A stretch of 64,000 nt of DNA, taken from positions 51,220 to 115,219 of the forward strand of contig CAINND010000089.1 in NCBI GenBank assembly GCA_903851035.1, given 5' to 3'. The notes beneath the pieces are model-generated. The model did no database searches and was not told the origin of the DNA. It was given only the letters and a program-made list of their open reading frames with translations. This document shows positions 48,252 to 56,861 of the stretch, one piece after another. A program made the translations under genes and the position numbers. The DNA is from an uncultured Acidobacteriota bacterium. Lineage in GTDB: Bacteria; Acidobacteriota; Terriglobia; Terriglobales; Acidobacteriaceae. Position 1 is the first letter of the stretch, and every line of letters begins with the position of its first letter.

Positions 48252-50144
48252 CTATTCGCTCGCCGCATGGCGCAGCGCGCGATCTACTTTCTGCTTCTCC
48301 TGCATCAATTGCGCCAGGGCCGCCGCGTCCTGACCTTTCGCCACCTGCGCAATCTGCCGGGAGAGTTCACGTTGCCGCCGCTCCAGCTCGCGCCGACGCA
48401 GCGCATTGACCGCCCCGTGCAGAAGCTCCGGAGTCAACGCCTCATGGTCGTGCATCAGCACGCCGGCCAGCAGCCCGCGCTCGTCGTCCGTCATCTCCAT
48501 GCTCATCACGTCCACGCCGTCAGCCAGCGCCTTAAGCACCTTGTCGATCAGGGCCTCGCAGCGCATCCCGTGGTGCAGCTTTTCCGAACTCAACGTGTAG
48601 TAAGCCTGCTCCGCTGGGTTGTACACCTGCTCCTGGCCGTTCTCGTCTTCGTAGGTAAAGTTCAACTCATGGCCGCTCAGCAGCGCCTGCAACAATATCT
48701 GCTCGGCCTCTGTCATCGGAGCTTCCTGCCGTGGAGCGACCTTCACCGCCGTCCGTGCTCCGGCCACATGGCGAAGCTCCTGCCGCAGCACCGCCGAATC
48801 GATCTGCAACTTCTGCGCCACGTCCATTGCCAGCTCGTCGCGCACAATGCGGCTGGGCACGCGCTGGATGTACGGCAGCAGATAATTCACGGCCTTCACC
48901 TTGCCCTCCGCCGTGCGCGGAAACTGCGCCTGCGCCCGCGCAATCAGGTAGGTGAAATATCGCGGAGCATCCCGCAGCGCCGCGCCGTAGGCCGCTGCAC
49001 CCTTGCGCCGCACGTACAGGTCGGGATCGTAACCCTGCTCCAGGGTAAGAATGCGAATCTCGAAATCCTCGCTCACCAGCAGCGCCAGTGAACGTTCCGC
49101 CGCAGCCGCACCTGCAGTGTCGGGATCAAAGTTGACCACGATTTTTTTCGTATAGCGCGCCAGTTGTTTCGCCTGCGCCTCGGTAAAGGCCGTGCCGCTG
49201 GTGGCAATCACGTTGTGGAAGCCGGCGTTGTACACCGAGATGCAGTCCATCTGCCCTTCCACCATGATCGCGTAGTCCAGTTGCCGCAGCGCCTCGCGCG
49301 CATGATGCAGGTTGAACAGCACCCTCGACTTCGAGTAGATCGGAGTCTCCGGCGAGTTCATATACTTCGGCCCCGCCTTTTCGTCCACGGCCAGCGTTCG
49401 CCCCGTAAAGGCAATCACCTTTCCGCTCTCATTGCAGATGGGGAACATGATGCGGTTGCGGAACTTGCTGTACAGCGCGGCCTTCGTCTTCGCCGCATCC
49501 TTCGCGCCCGTCGCGTCCTTTGTGTTGGACGCCGCTTCTTTTCCGCCCGCCGCCCGCGATGCCTCGCCGTGCTCCTTCCAACTGAACAGCCCGCACTCGC
49601 GTAGCGCATCCTCGTCGGCCATGCCCTTCAGCTTGTCGCGCAGCAAAAATCCGGACTCCGGCGCGTAGCCGATGCGGAAGCGCGCAATCGCCTCCTCGGT
49701 CAGCCCGCGACCCTTCAGGTACTCTCGTGCCGCGGCCGCCTCCGGCTTTCTAAGCTGCTCCTCGAACCACTTGCAGGCCGTCTCGTTCAAATCCATCAGC
49801 AGGCCGCGCATCCGCGCCTCGCGCGCCTCCTGCGGAGAGCCGAACTCCTGCTTCGGCATGGCGATGCCGAGCTTCTGCGCCACCAGCCGCACCGCCTCCG
49901 GAAATGTCACGTTCTCAATCTTCTGCACAAACGCGAAAACGTCGCCGCTTACTCCGCAGCCAAAGCAGTGGAAAAACTGCTTCGTCGCGTGCACGGAAAA
50001 CGACGCCGTCTTCTCCCCGTGGAAGGGGCACAGCCCGCTGTAATTCTGTGCCCCGGCCTTGCGCAGCTTCACGTACTCGCCCACAATGCGGACGATGTCG
50101 GCCTGCTGCTTTACCGTGTAGGCAAAATCTCCGGGGTTCGCCAC
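48252..50144 (-). CDS. dnaG: DNA primase
   Basis: Synthesises RNA primers for the replisome. The N-terminal zinc finger is CPFHGEKTASF with FHCFGCG (residues 38-65). The TOPRIM core includes RNRIMFPICNESGKVIAFTGR, PKYMNSPETPIYSKSR and MVEGQMDCISVYNAG, with the metal-binding DPDTAG. The C-terminal helicase-binding domain follows. A 25-residue Ala/Lys/Asp-rich insertion (GGKEAASNTKDATGAKDAAK) lies before the core. It is co-directional with rpoD but separated from it by 4.5 kb carrying the opposite-strand ATP-grasp cassette. Confidence 0.96.
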   Translation of the reverse strand: MANPGDFAYTVKQQADIVRIVGEYVKLRKAGAQNYSGLCPFHGEKTASFSVHATKQFFHCFGCGVSGDVFAFVQKIENVTFPEAVRLVAQKLGIAMPKQEFGSPQEAREARMRGLLMDLNETACKWFEEQLRKPEAAAAREYLKGRGLTEEAIARFRIGYAPESGFLLRDKLKGMADEDALRECGLFSWKEHGEASRAAGGKEAASNTKDATGAKDAAKTKAALYSKFRNRIMFPICNESGKVIAFTGRTLAVDEKAGPKYMNSPETPIYSKSRVLFNLHHAREALRQLDYAIMVEGQMDCISVYNAGFHNVIATSGTAFTEAQAKQLARYTKKIVVNFDPDTAGAAAAERSLALLVSEDFEIRILTLEQGYDPDLYVRRKGAAAYGAALRDAPRYFTYLIARAQAQFPRTAEGKVKAVNYLLPYIQRVPSRIVRDELAMDVAQKLQIDSAVLRQELRHVAGARTAVKVAPRQEAPMTEAEQILLQALLSGHELNFTYEDENGQEQVYNPAEQAYYTLSSEKLHHGMRCEALIDKVLKALADGVDVMSMEMTDDERGLLAGVLMHDHEALTPELLHGAVNALRRRELERRQRELSRQIAQVAKGQDAAALAQLMQEKQKVDRALRHAASE

Positions 50145-50188
50145 CGCTTCCTCTTTCTCTGCCGTGCTTGATTCTTACCGCCGCGCGC

Positions 50189-50785
50189 TTACGCCAGCCA
50201 GCCTCGCACGCTCGCGTCGTCCACAATCTCCAACACTACCGGCCACAGCCCGGGAGTCCACAACCGTATCGGCTCCATTCGCCGCAGCACCTGCTCCCGC
50301 GTCACACGATGTGTCCGCCACGAGCCGCCGCCACTCTTCGAATTCAGCAGTAGTGGCTGCATCCGGTCCAGCGCGTTGGCATACCGCGCCTCGGGGGTCA
50401 CGCACTCCTCGAACTCATCCCACGCCGCGCGCAACTCCTCACCCTGTTCTTTAGGCAGCATCCCGAATAATCGCTCCGCCGCCTTGTGTTCGCGCTCTTC
50501 TTTATCCTCGTAGCCCGCCGCGTCGTAGGCAAAGGTGTCGCCCGCGTCAATCTCCACCACGTCATGCACCAGCAACATGGCCGCCACACGCGATACATCC
50601 ACCGCGTCGGTCGCATACTCTGCCAGCACCGTGGACATCACCGCCAAGTGCCAGCTGTGCTCTGCCGAATTCTCCTGCCGGTTTCCTGCCACGGTCAACG
50701 TCGTCTGCCGCAGCACGTCCTTCAGCCGATCCAATTCCAGGATGAATGCAATCTGCTTTTCTAATTTCGTCATGGATGATGTCAT
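50189..50785 (-). CDS. HD-domain hydrolase (YfbR/HDDC2-like)
   Basis: This 198-residue HD-domain protein has KQIAFILELDRLKDVLRQT, NRQENSAEHSWHLAVMS with the first metal His, and LLVHDVVEIDAGDTFAYD with the HD dyad plus a distal Asp (NALDRMQPLL). These match 5'-deoxynucleotidase-type HD proteins, which dephosphorylate dNMPs. An in-frame ATG at 50773 is an alternative start. It lies between dnaG and mutS2 on the same strand, 44 nt upstream of dnaG and 13 nt downstream of mutS2. Confidence 0.85.
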   Translation of the reverse strand: MTSSMTKLEKQIAFILELDRLKDVLRQTTLTVAGNRQENSAEHSWHLAVMSTVLAEYATDAVDVSRVAAMLLVHDVVEIDAGDTFAYDAAGYEDKEEREHKAAERLFGMLPKEQGEELRAAWDEFEECVTPEARYANALDRMQPLLLNSKSGGGSWRTHRVTREQVLRRMEPIRLWTPGLWPVVLEIVDDASVRGWLA

Positions 50786-50798
50786 TCTACGCGCACGC

Positions 50799-53249
50799 TC
50801 ACACCTTCAACTGCACTTCCGTCGCGCCGCCGCCGCCCATGTTCTGCGGAGGCTCGCTGATCCCCGCCACCTGCGGATGCCGCTTCAAATACTCACGCAG
50901 CGCCCGCCGCAGGATTCCCATCCCGCTGCCGTGCACCACGCGCACATGCTCCGCGCCCGCCAAAAACGCGCGGTCCAGGAACTTCTCCAGCGCGTCCGTC
51001 GCCTCGTCCACCGTGTGGCCAATCACGTTCAGCTCGGTCACCACCGCCGCATTCTCGTCTTTCAGCCGCACATTCACCCCTCGGCTGCGCGCCGCCTGCA
51101 CCGGGTTGCGCGTGGCATCCACGATGACCGTCGCAACGTCGTCCATCGGCACGCGCATCTTCATCGGCCCCACCTGCACCTCCAGCGCGTTGTCCTCCAA
51201 TTTGCGGACAACCTTGCCGCTGCGCCCCAGACTCTTCAGCTGTACGGTGTCGCCCTCGTTGACCCTCTGCACCACGTGTGGCTGCGCGTTCACATCGCCG
51301 CGGTCGGCGCCCGTGGTGTGCGCCACCACTCCGTGGTTAAATTGCTCGCGGAACTCGCGCCGCGCCTTGGCGATCCTGCGCTCGGCCTCTTTGCTCAGCT
51401 TCTGCTGCGCCGCGCGATCCTGCACTCCGTTCACCGCCTCGCGCGCCTGGTACTCAAAGTCGCGCAGCAGGCTCTCCAGCTTCTTCTCCAGCTCGCGAAC
51501 CTTCTCGCGCTGCTCCTTCATCCCCTCGGCCGCCAAACGGCTGCGCTCGCGCGCCACCTCCTGCTCGCGCCGCTTCAGCTCCAAACGCTCCTGCTCAGCC
51601 GCTCTCAGGTCGCGGTGCAGTTGCGCCAAAAATCCCGCAATGTCCTGCGTCTGCGTGCTCAGCCTCTCGCGCGCCGCAGCGATGATCTCCGCATTCAGTC
51701 CAATCTGTTGCGCAATGTTGATGCCCGCGCTCGCGCCCGGCACGCCCACCTTCAGTTCGTAGGTTGGCCCCAGCGTCGCTTCGTCAAAGCCCACCGCCGC
51801 GTTCAACACGCCCTCCCGATTCGCCGCGTACATCTTCAGAGCGGTGTGGTGCGTGCTGATGATCGTCAGCGCCCCGGCCTTCAGAAAGTGTTCGGCTATC
51901 GCCACCGCCAGCGCCGCGCCTTCCTCGGGGTCTGTGGCCGAGCCCAGCTCGTCCAGCAGCACCAGCGAACGCCCGGTCGCCGTGTGCGAGATGAAATCAA
52001 TATTCGTCACGTGCGCGGAAAAGGTCGAGAGGTTCTGCTCAATGGACTGCGAGTCGCCGATGTCGGCCAGCACCGCGTCAAACACCGGCATCTCCGCCCG
52101 CTCGGCCGGAACCGGCATCCCCGCCTGCGCCATCAGTGCCAGCAAGCCCACGGTCTTCAGGCCCACGGTCTTACCGCCCGTGTTTGGACCGCTGATGATC
52201 AGCTGCCTTGCGCCGCGCTCCATCTCCAGGGTCAGCGGAATCACCTTCCGCCCCCGTGCCCGCAGATTGCGCTCCATCACCGGATGCCGCGCCTCCACCA
52301 GCACCAGCGAATTCGCCGCATCTTCTGTCAGCAGCTTCACCCGCGCGCAGCCGTACTGCTCAGCCAGCCGGGCCTTGGCAAACTGCAACTCGGCTTCGCG
52401 CAGCACTTCCTCGGCCGCCAGAATCTCCGCCGAGCGCTCGCCCAGCCGCCGCGTCATCTCCAGCAGGATGCGGTGAATCTCGCGCTGTTCATCTTCCAGC
52501 AGCCGCACCAGCTCGTTGTTCTGCTCGATCGTCTCCAGCGGCTCTACAAAAACCGTCTGTCCGCTGCTGCTCGCTCCGTGCACCACGCCCTGCACACGGC
52601 GCTTCTGCTCGGTCTTCACCGGGATGACAAACCGGTCGCCCCTGATCGTCACCAGCTCTTCCTGCAGCGCGTCGCCTTCGCTCAGTCGCCGCAAATAGCC
52701 GCGCAGCGAGTTCTGAATCTGCCGCCGCTGCCGTTCAATCTCACGCCGCACCCCGGCCAGCGCCGGGCTGGCGTTGTCATCCAGCGTCCCATCCGGAGCC
52801 AGCTTGTTGGCGAACCACCCCAGCAGCGGAGCAAAGTCCGCAACCTCCGCGCTCATCGCCTCCACGGTCGGCCAGCCCTCGCGCAGCGCCTGTGGAGGAT
52901 GCATCACCGCCTCGCGCCACTCTTCCGCCCGCGCCACCATCAGCAGCACATCACGCAGCTCCTCCATCTCCAGCGCCGCGCCCTGGATGCGCGCCTTCAA
53001 CGCCATCTGCCGCACGTCGGTCAGCCCGTGGAAGTCAAAGCATCCGCCTGCGCGAATGTAAGCACGCACCTCGTCCGTCAACTGTTGCTGATGCTCAATC
53101 CACGCGGCATCATCCGTCGGAGCCAGCGCATCCACCCGCGCCCGCCCCAACTCGCTCTGGCAGCAGCCGCGCAGCATCTCGCGCAGGCGCTCAAACTCCA
53201 GCGCCACCGCGCTCCCATGCTGCAACGGTGTTGGCATCGATTCACTCAT
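50799..53249 (-). CDS. mutS2: MutS2 endonuclease / ribosome rescue factor
   Basis: This 816-residue protein lacks the MutS mismatch-recognition domain. It has a lever/clamp region, the ATPase (Walker A SGPNTGGKTVGLKT, LVLLDELGSATDPEEGAAL, THHTALKMYA), a long coiled coil (about 520-640, RLELKRREQEVARERSR), a KOW-like segment and a C-terminal Smr domain (HGSGMGILRRALREYL). MutS2 suppresses recombination in some species and splits collided ribosomes in Bacillus. The start at 53249 is the first Met. It is 51 nt downstream of lipB. Confidence 0.93.
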   Translation of the reverse strand: MSESMPTPLQHGSAVALEFERLREMLRGCCQSELGRARVDALAPTDDAAWIEHQQQLTDEVRAYIRAGGCFDFHGLTDVRQMALKARIQGAALEMEELRDVLLMVARAEEWREAVMHPPQALREGWPTVEAMSAEVADFAPLLGWFANKLAPDGTLDDNASPALAGVRREIERQRRQIQNSLRGYLRRLSEGDALQEELVTIRGDRFVIPVKTEQKRRVQGVVHGASSSGQTVFVEPLETIEQNNELVRLLEDEQREIHRILLEMTRRLGERSAEILAAEEVLREAELQFAKARLAEQYGCARVKLLTEDAANSLVLVEARHPVMERNLRARGRKVIPLTLEMERGARQLIISGPNTGGKTVGLKTVGLLALMAQAGMPVPAERAEMPVFDAVLADIGDSQSIEQNLSTFSAHVTNIDFISHTATGRSLVLLDELGSATDPEEGAALAVAIAEHFLKAGALTIISTHHTALKMYAANREGVLNAAVGFDEATLGPTYELKVGVPGASAGINIAQQIGLNAEIIAAARERLSTQTQDIAGFLAQLHRDLRAAEQERLELKRREQEVARERSRLAAEGMKEQREKVRELEKKLESLLRDFEYQAREAVNGVQDRAAQQKLSKEAERRIAKARREFREQFNHGVVAHTTGADRGDVNAQPHVVQRVNEGDTVQLKSLGRSGKVVRKLEDNALEVQVGPMKMRVPMDDVATVIVDATRNPVQAARSRGVNVRLKDENAAVVTELNVIGHTVDEATDALEKFLDRAFLAGAEHVRVVHGSGMGILRRALREYLKRHPQVAGISEPPQNMGGGGATEVQLKV

Positions 53250-53300
53250 CGTCTGGTCATTATCGCAGAGAGCGGCTGCTCTCTGCGTCGCGGGCTTCGC

Positions 53301-54155
53301 TCAGCCGTTGTGCACATCGTCGCCCGCCACGCGCCGTTCGTTCTCCGGCGCAACGGCCGGAGCATCCTGCTCCCACGCCACGCCCGGCAGCAGATCGTCC
53401 AGCTTCTCCAGCCAAAGAATCTGGCTCGCGAATATCTCTCCAAAGCCTCGCGCCGCCACCACTATCACCTCGTCCAGCGATGGCCGCGCGCCGGTCTCAA
53501 ACTCGATGCTCGTCACAGGCTTGGTCAGCCCGCACGGCACAATATATTGATACAGCCCCAGGTCGGTCGTCACATTCAACGCAAACCCATGGCTGGTCAC
53601 GCCGCGCGAGATGTGCACGCCAATGGCCGCCACCTTGCGCTCGCTCCACTTGCCGGCCTTCGCCTTGCTATTCGATTCTTCGCCTTCCGCCACATAGTCC
53701 CGGCCCATCACCCGCCCGTTCAGCCTTGGCGGTGCCTCCGGCAAGGTCCACACGCCGGTCATCCCGGCAATCCGTTGCGTCTCAATCGCCCACTGCGCGC
53801 AGGTGCGCATCAATACTTCTTCCAGCCGCCGCACAAACTCTACCGCCCCCACCTTGCCATCCAGCGAGCGCAAATCAAATATTGGATAGGCCACCAGTTG
53901 CCCCGGAGCGTGCAGCGTCACGTCGCCGCCGCGATTAATCTCAAACACCTCGACGCCCCGGGCCGCCAACAGTTCTCTCGGCACGACAATATTCGATTCC
54001 TTCGCGTTGCGCCCCAGGGTAATCACCGCCGGATGCTCCACAAACAGCAGCACGTTGCCCACGCGCTCCTCTTTGCGCAGCGCCACCAGCGACTCCTGCA
54101 GCCGCAGAGCCGTCGTGTAGTCGCACCGTCCCAAATTGACGACCGATATCACCAT
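53301..54155 (-). CDS. lipB: Octanoyl-[acyl-carrier-protein]:protein N-octanoyltransferase
   Basis: ATG at 54155 has GAGGGA upstream and gives 284 residues; the track's longer ORF runs into intergenic repeat DNA. Conserved blocks are EHPAVITLGRNAKESNI, NRGGDVTLHAPGQLVAYPIFDLR, KVAAIGVHISRGVTSHGFALNV and VPCGL with the catalytic Cys. LipB transfers octanoyl groups to lipoyl domains, such as those of the E2 protein encoded 4 kb away. A roughly 30-residue charged insertion (GRDYVAEGEESNSKAKAGKW) precedes the lysine block. Related GTG/ATG starts further up are not needed. Confidence 0.93.
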   Translation of the reverse strand: MVISVVNLGRCDYTTALRLQESLVALRKEERVGNVLLFVEHPAVITLGRNAKESNIVVPRELLAARGVEVFEINRGGDVTLHAPGQLVAYPIFDLRSLDGKVGAVEFVRRLEEVLMRTCAQWAIETQRIAGMTGVWTLPEAPPRLNGRVMGRDYVAEGEESNSKAKAGKWSERKVAAIGVHISRGVTSHGFALNVTTDLGLYQYIVPCGLTKPVTSIEFETGARPSLDEVIVVAARGFGEIFASQILWLEKLDDLLPGVAWEQDAPAVAPENERRVAGDDVHNG

Positions 54156-54196
54156 CGTTCCCTCAACATATTCTAAGCATAGCTCTTTTGCCTTTA

Positions 54197-54240
54197 CCGG
54201 GTGCCCCATCCTAGCCGTAGTTGCTAGGGTGGGGTAGTTG
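54197..54240 (+). repeat. Intergenic hairpin repeat, family A, copy 1
   Basis: Bounded by CCGGGTGCCCC and GTAGTTG, with a CCTAGC / GCTAGG stem around a short loop. Member of a mosaic family described in findings; its ends are shared with copies 2 to 11. Confidence 0.85.
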
Positions 54241-54259
54241 CTTTTGACCTTGTTTTGCA

Positions 54260-54340
54260 GTGTCATCCTGAGCGAAGCGAAGGACCCCTACTCGATTCCG
54301 ACCCACCATACAGTACGAGGTCACCAATCATAATGACAAA
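54260..54340 (+). repeat. Intergenic repeat, family B, copy 1
   Basis: Starts GTGTCATCCTGAGCGAAGCG, continues AGGACCCCTA and ends near TCACCAATCATAATGACAAA. It lies between family A copies 1 and 2. Confidence 0.8.
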
Positions 54341-54341
54341 G

Positions 54342-54385
54342 CCGGGTGCCCCATCCTAGCCGTAGTTGCCAGGGTGGGGGAGTTG
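54342..54385 (+). repeat. Intergenic hairpin repeat, family A, copy 2
   Basis: CCGGGTGCCCCATCCTAGCC start; the GTTGCCAGGGTGGGGGAGTTG end shows two substitutions relative to copy 1. Confidence 0.8.
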
Positions 54386-54391
54386 ACTTTA

Positions 54392-54440
54392 CCGGGTGTC
54401 CTACCCTTCCGCCATCTTTTGGCGGAGGGTGGGGTAGTTG
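54392..54440 (+). repeat. Intergenic hairpin repeat, family A, copy 3
   Basis: Bounded CCGGGTGTCC and GGGGTAGTTG, with CCTTCCGCC / GGCGGAGG arms around a short loop. This is a second stem type within the same outer boundaries. Confidence 0.85.
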
Positions 54441-54454
54441 CCCTTACCCTACGT

Positions 54455-54486
54455 AAAAAAAGGGGCCACCTCTCGGCAGCCCCTCC
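54455..54486 (-). terminator. Intrinsic terminator of the CocE/NonD hydrolase gene
   Basis: On the minus strand GGGGCTGCC-GAGA-GGTGGCCCC (two G-T pairs) is followed by TTTTTTT. It is near-identical to the hemB terminator at 56794. Confidence 0.85.
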
Positions 54487-54503
54487 TTGTAACCTTGAAA
54501 CCT
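54485..54503 (-). repeat. 8-bp tandem repeat after the CocE/NonD hydrolase stop
   Basis: On the minus strand AGGTTTCA then AGGTTACA then AGG, immediately after the stop region and before the terminator. Two complete units. Confidence 0.65.
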
Positions 54504-54507
54504 CGCT

Positions 54508-56451
54508 CTACTTGCTCAGCACCATCACGCCCACCTTCGACGCCCGCTCCGCCGTGTGATACACCCGCTCCGTCGCCTTCTGGAAGTCCTCCGGCCGCGC
54601 CTCGTAAATGTTCGGCACAAACTTCTGCGGATTCAAATCCACCAGTGGGAACCACGTGCTCTGCACCTGGATCATGATGCGGTGTCCACGCCGGAAGGTG
54701 TGGTTCACATCCGGCATCGCGTAGGCGATCTTCGTCGCCTTGCCTGGCTCAAACGCATCGGCCCTCTCATAGCCGTTGCGGTATCGCCCGCGGAACAGCT
54801 CGCCCCGCACCAGTTGTTCGTATCCGCCCAGGTGAACTTCCTTGGGATTCCCTTCGTGCTCGGGATAATTGTCCGGATACACGTCGATAAGCTTCACCAC
54901 CCAGTCGCCATCCGTGCCGCTGGTGCTCACCCACAGCTCCGGCTTCAGCGGACCGGCCAGCGTCACATCCTCGGTCAGCGCCTCGGTCTCATACACCAGC
55001 ACGTCCGTCCGTCGCCCGGCCTGCCGCTGATCCTCCGTCATGTGCTCGCGCGTCATGCCAAACTCATTGCCCGTGATGTACGGCACGGGCTTTGCCGGAT
55101 CGCTCACATACTCGTCGTACTCAGCCCCGCCCGCCGCCGGCGTAAAACTCAGCTTGCCATTCGCGCCTAAATACAGCGCCGCCGCCTTCGACTCCTTCGG
55201 AGGCCACTGCTCGTAGCGCCGCCACTGGTTCGTCCCGGTCTCAAAGGCGTAAGCCTTCGGCAGTCCCGGATCGGCGGTGCCCTTCAGGTGATGCTCAAAA
55301 AATGGGAACTCGATCTTCTCGCGGTAAAACAAGCTCTGTTTGCCGTCGAACCACACGTTGCCAAGGTGGTCTCCGTCATTGCGAGCCCAGCCGCCGTGGG
55401 ACCACGGTCCCATCACCAGCCTTACATCGCCCCCGGGACTCTGCTTGTCCGCCGCCTCAAACGTGTGCAGCGCGCCGTATAAATCCTCGGCGTCGAACCA
55501 GCCGCCCACCGTCAGCATCGCCGGCTTGATGTTGCGCAAAAACTGTGGCGTCGAGCGCGCCTTCCAGAACGCGTCGTAATTCGGATGCTTCACAACCTCG
55601 TCCCACCAGCGCACCTTGTTGTGATAAAACTTCGCGTCCAGCTGGCTCAGCGGCTCGGCGTTATGCAAAAAGAAATCGTATCCATCCTGCGTATCGTGAT
55701 CAAACCTCGCCGCCCATTGCGTCGTCGGCTCCGGCCTCGGCTGCCCGAATGTGTACATAAAGCCGAACATATGCGGCAAATACAGCGCGCCGTTGTGGTG
55801 GAAGTCGTCGCCCACGAACCAGTCGGCAATCGGAGCCTGCGGCGAAACCGCCTTCAGCGCCGGATGCGCGTCAATCGCCGCCATCGAAGAATAAAATCCC
55901 GGATACGAGATGCCCCACACGCCCACCCGTCCGTTGTTGTGCGCAATGTTCTTCACCAGCCAGTCGATGCTGTCGTAGGTGTCGCTCGCCTCGTCCACGT
56001 CCTTCGCGCTCTTCTTCTCCTCCACGTAAGGACGCATATCCTCGAACACGCCTTCGCTTAAAAACTTTCCGCGCACGTCCTGGTACACAAAGATGTACTT
56101 CGAGCGCGCAAACAACTCGCTCGGCCCCAGCGTCGTCTTGTACTGGTCCACGCCATACGGACTCACCGTGTACGGCGTGCGGTCGAACAGGATGGGATAC
56201 GTCTTCTGCTCGCTGGCGTCCTTCGGCACATACACGCTGGTGAACAGCTTCACCCCGTCGCGCATCGGCACCCGGTATTCGAACTTCGTATAGCTGGCCT
56301 TGATCCACTCCGCCAGCTCGTCCTCGGGCTTCTTCTTCTCCGTGGTCTGCCCCACGGCCAGCGCCAAAAATACGCCCACCGTCAGGAACACCGCCAACCG
56401 CCGCCACCGCGCGCTCATCACTCGCAAGCCATCCTCCATCACAGCAGTCAC
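54508..56451 (-). CDS. CocE/NonD-family alpha/beta hydrolase, exported
   Basis: This 647-residue protein has an N-terminal signal-anchor (LAVFLTVGVFLALAVGQ, preceded by several Mets, so the start at 56451, 56439 or 56418 is open). It contains VPMRDGVKLFTSVYVPKD, YQDVRGKFLSEG, the nucleophile motif GISYPGFYSSM, the acid in GGWFDAEDLYG and the base in GPWSHGGW. A C-terminal jelly-roll domain (X-Pro dipeptidyl-peptidase S15 type) follows. The family covers cocaine esterases, glutaryl-7-ACA acylases and peptidases. Substrate unknown. Confidence 0.88.
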   Translation of the reverse strand: MTAVMEDGLRVMSARWRRLAVFLTVGVFLALAVGQTTEKKKPEDELAEWIKASYTKFEYRVPMRDGVKLFTSVYVPKDASEQKTYPILFDRTPYTVSPYGVDQYKTTLGPSELFARSKYIFVYQDVRGKFLSEGVFEDMRPYVEEKKSAKDVDEASDTYDSIDWLVKNIAHNNGRVGVWGISYPGFYSSMAAIDAHPALKAVSPQAPIADWFVGDDFHHNGALYLPHMFGFMYTFGQPRPEPTTQWAARFDHDTQDGYDFFLHNAEPLSQLDAKFYHNKVRWWDEVVKHPNYDAFWKARSTPQFLRNIKPAMLTVGGWFDAEDLYGALHTFEAADKQSPGGDVRLVMGPWSHGGWARNDGDHLGNVWFDGKQSLFYREKIEFPFFEHHLKGTADPGLPKAYAFETGTNQWRRYEQWPPKESKAAALYLGANGKLSFTPAAGGAEYDEYVSDPAKPVPYITGNEFGMTREHMTEDQRQAGRRTDVLVYETEALTEDVTLAGPLKPELWVSTSGTDGDWVVKLIDVYPDNYPEHEGNPKEVHLGGYEQLVRGELFRGRYRNGYERADAFEPGKATKIAYAMPDVNHTFRRGHRIMIQVQSTWFPLVDLNPQKFVPNIYEARPEDFQKATERVYHTAERASKVGVMVLSK

Positions 56452-56561
56452 TCCAGGCCATGCATCCGGCCCGCTCCCGCCGCTGCCGCAATCATAATTC
56501 TGCCGAACTCCAACAGACTACAACCTCATAAAGAAGATGCAAAAGTCTCTTGCATGATGCA

Positions 56562-56585
56562 CCGGGTGCCCTACCCTTCCGCCAT
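56562..56585 (+). repeat. Intergenic repeat, family A, truncated copy 4
   Basis: CCGGGTGCCCTACCCTTCCGCC without the second arm, followed 16 nt later by full copy 5. It looks like a decayed copy. Confidence 0.65.
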
Positions 56586-56601
56586 GTACCTCATCCCTCC
56601 A

Positions 56602-56650
56602 CCGGGTGCCCTACGCTTCCGCCTTCTTTTGGCGGAGGGTGGGGCAGTTG
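56602..56650 (+). repeat. Intergenic hairpin repeat, family A, copy 5
   Basis: CCGGGTGCCC start, GGCGGAGGGTGGGGCAGTTG end. Confidence 0.8.
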
Positions 56651-56674
56651 GTTTTGTTCGATTACGTTTCTGAT

Positions 56675-56715
56675 TGTCATCCTGAGCGAAGCGAAGCGGA
56701 GTCGAAGGACCCCTA
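56675..56715 (+). repeat. Intergenic repeat, family B, short copy 2
   Basis: TGTCATCCTGAGCGAAGCGA with an AGCGGAGTCGA insertion, then AGGACCCCTAT. It lacks the 3' half present in the other copies. Confidence 0.75.
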
Positions 56716-56729
56716 TCTTTAAAATGTTT

Positions 56730-56778
56730 CCGGATGCCCTACCCTTCCGCCCTCCTTTGGCGGAGGGTGGGGTTGTTG
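56730..56778 (+). repeat. Intergenic hairpin repeat, family A, copy 6
   Basis: CCGGATGCCC start and GGAGGGTGGGGTTGTTG end, CCTTCCGCC / GGCGGAGG stem. Confidence 0.8.
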
Positions 56779-56793
56779 ACCTTACCCTACGCA

Positions 56794-56824
56794 CAAAAAA
56801 GGAGCCACCTCTCGGCAGCCCCTC
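56794..56824 (-). terminator. Intrinsic terminator of hemB
   Basis: GGGGCTGCC-GAGA-GGTGGCTCC stem followed by TTTTTTG on the minus strand. It differs from the terminator at 54455 by very few bases. Confidence 0.85.
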
Positions 56825-56858
56825 CTTGAAACCTTGTAACCTTGAAACTTTGAAACCT
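56824..56858 (-). repeat. 8-bp tandem repeat after hemB stop
   Basis: On the minus strand AGGTTTCA, AAGTTTCA, AGGTTACA, AGGTTTCA, AGG: four units immediately between the hemB stop and its terminator. Confidence 0.75.
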
Positions 56859-56861
56859 GAA

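Noticed and set aside
50535-54176. 1213-codon + strand ORF antisense to mutS2 and lipB
   Set aside because: Its amino-acid mix (His, Arg, Leu, Gln, Pro) is that of a reverse shadow in high-GC DNA, and the minus strand carries complete, motif-bearing genes.
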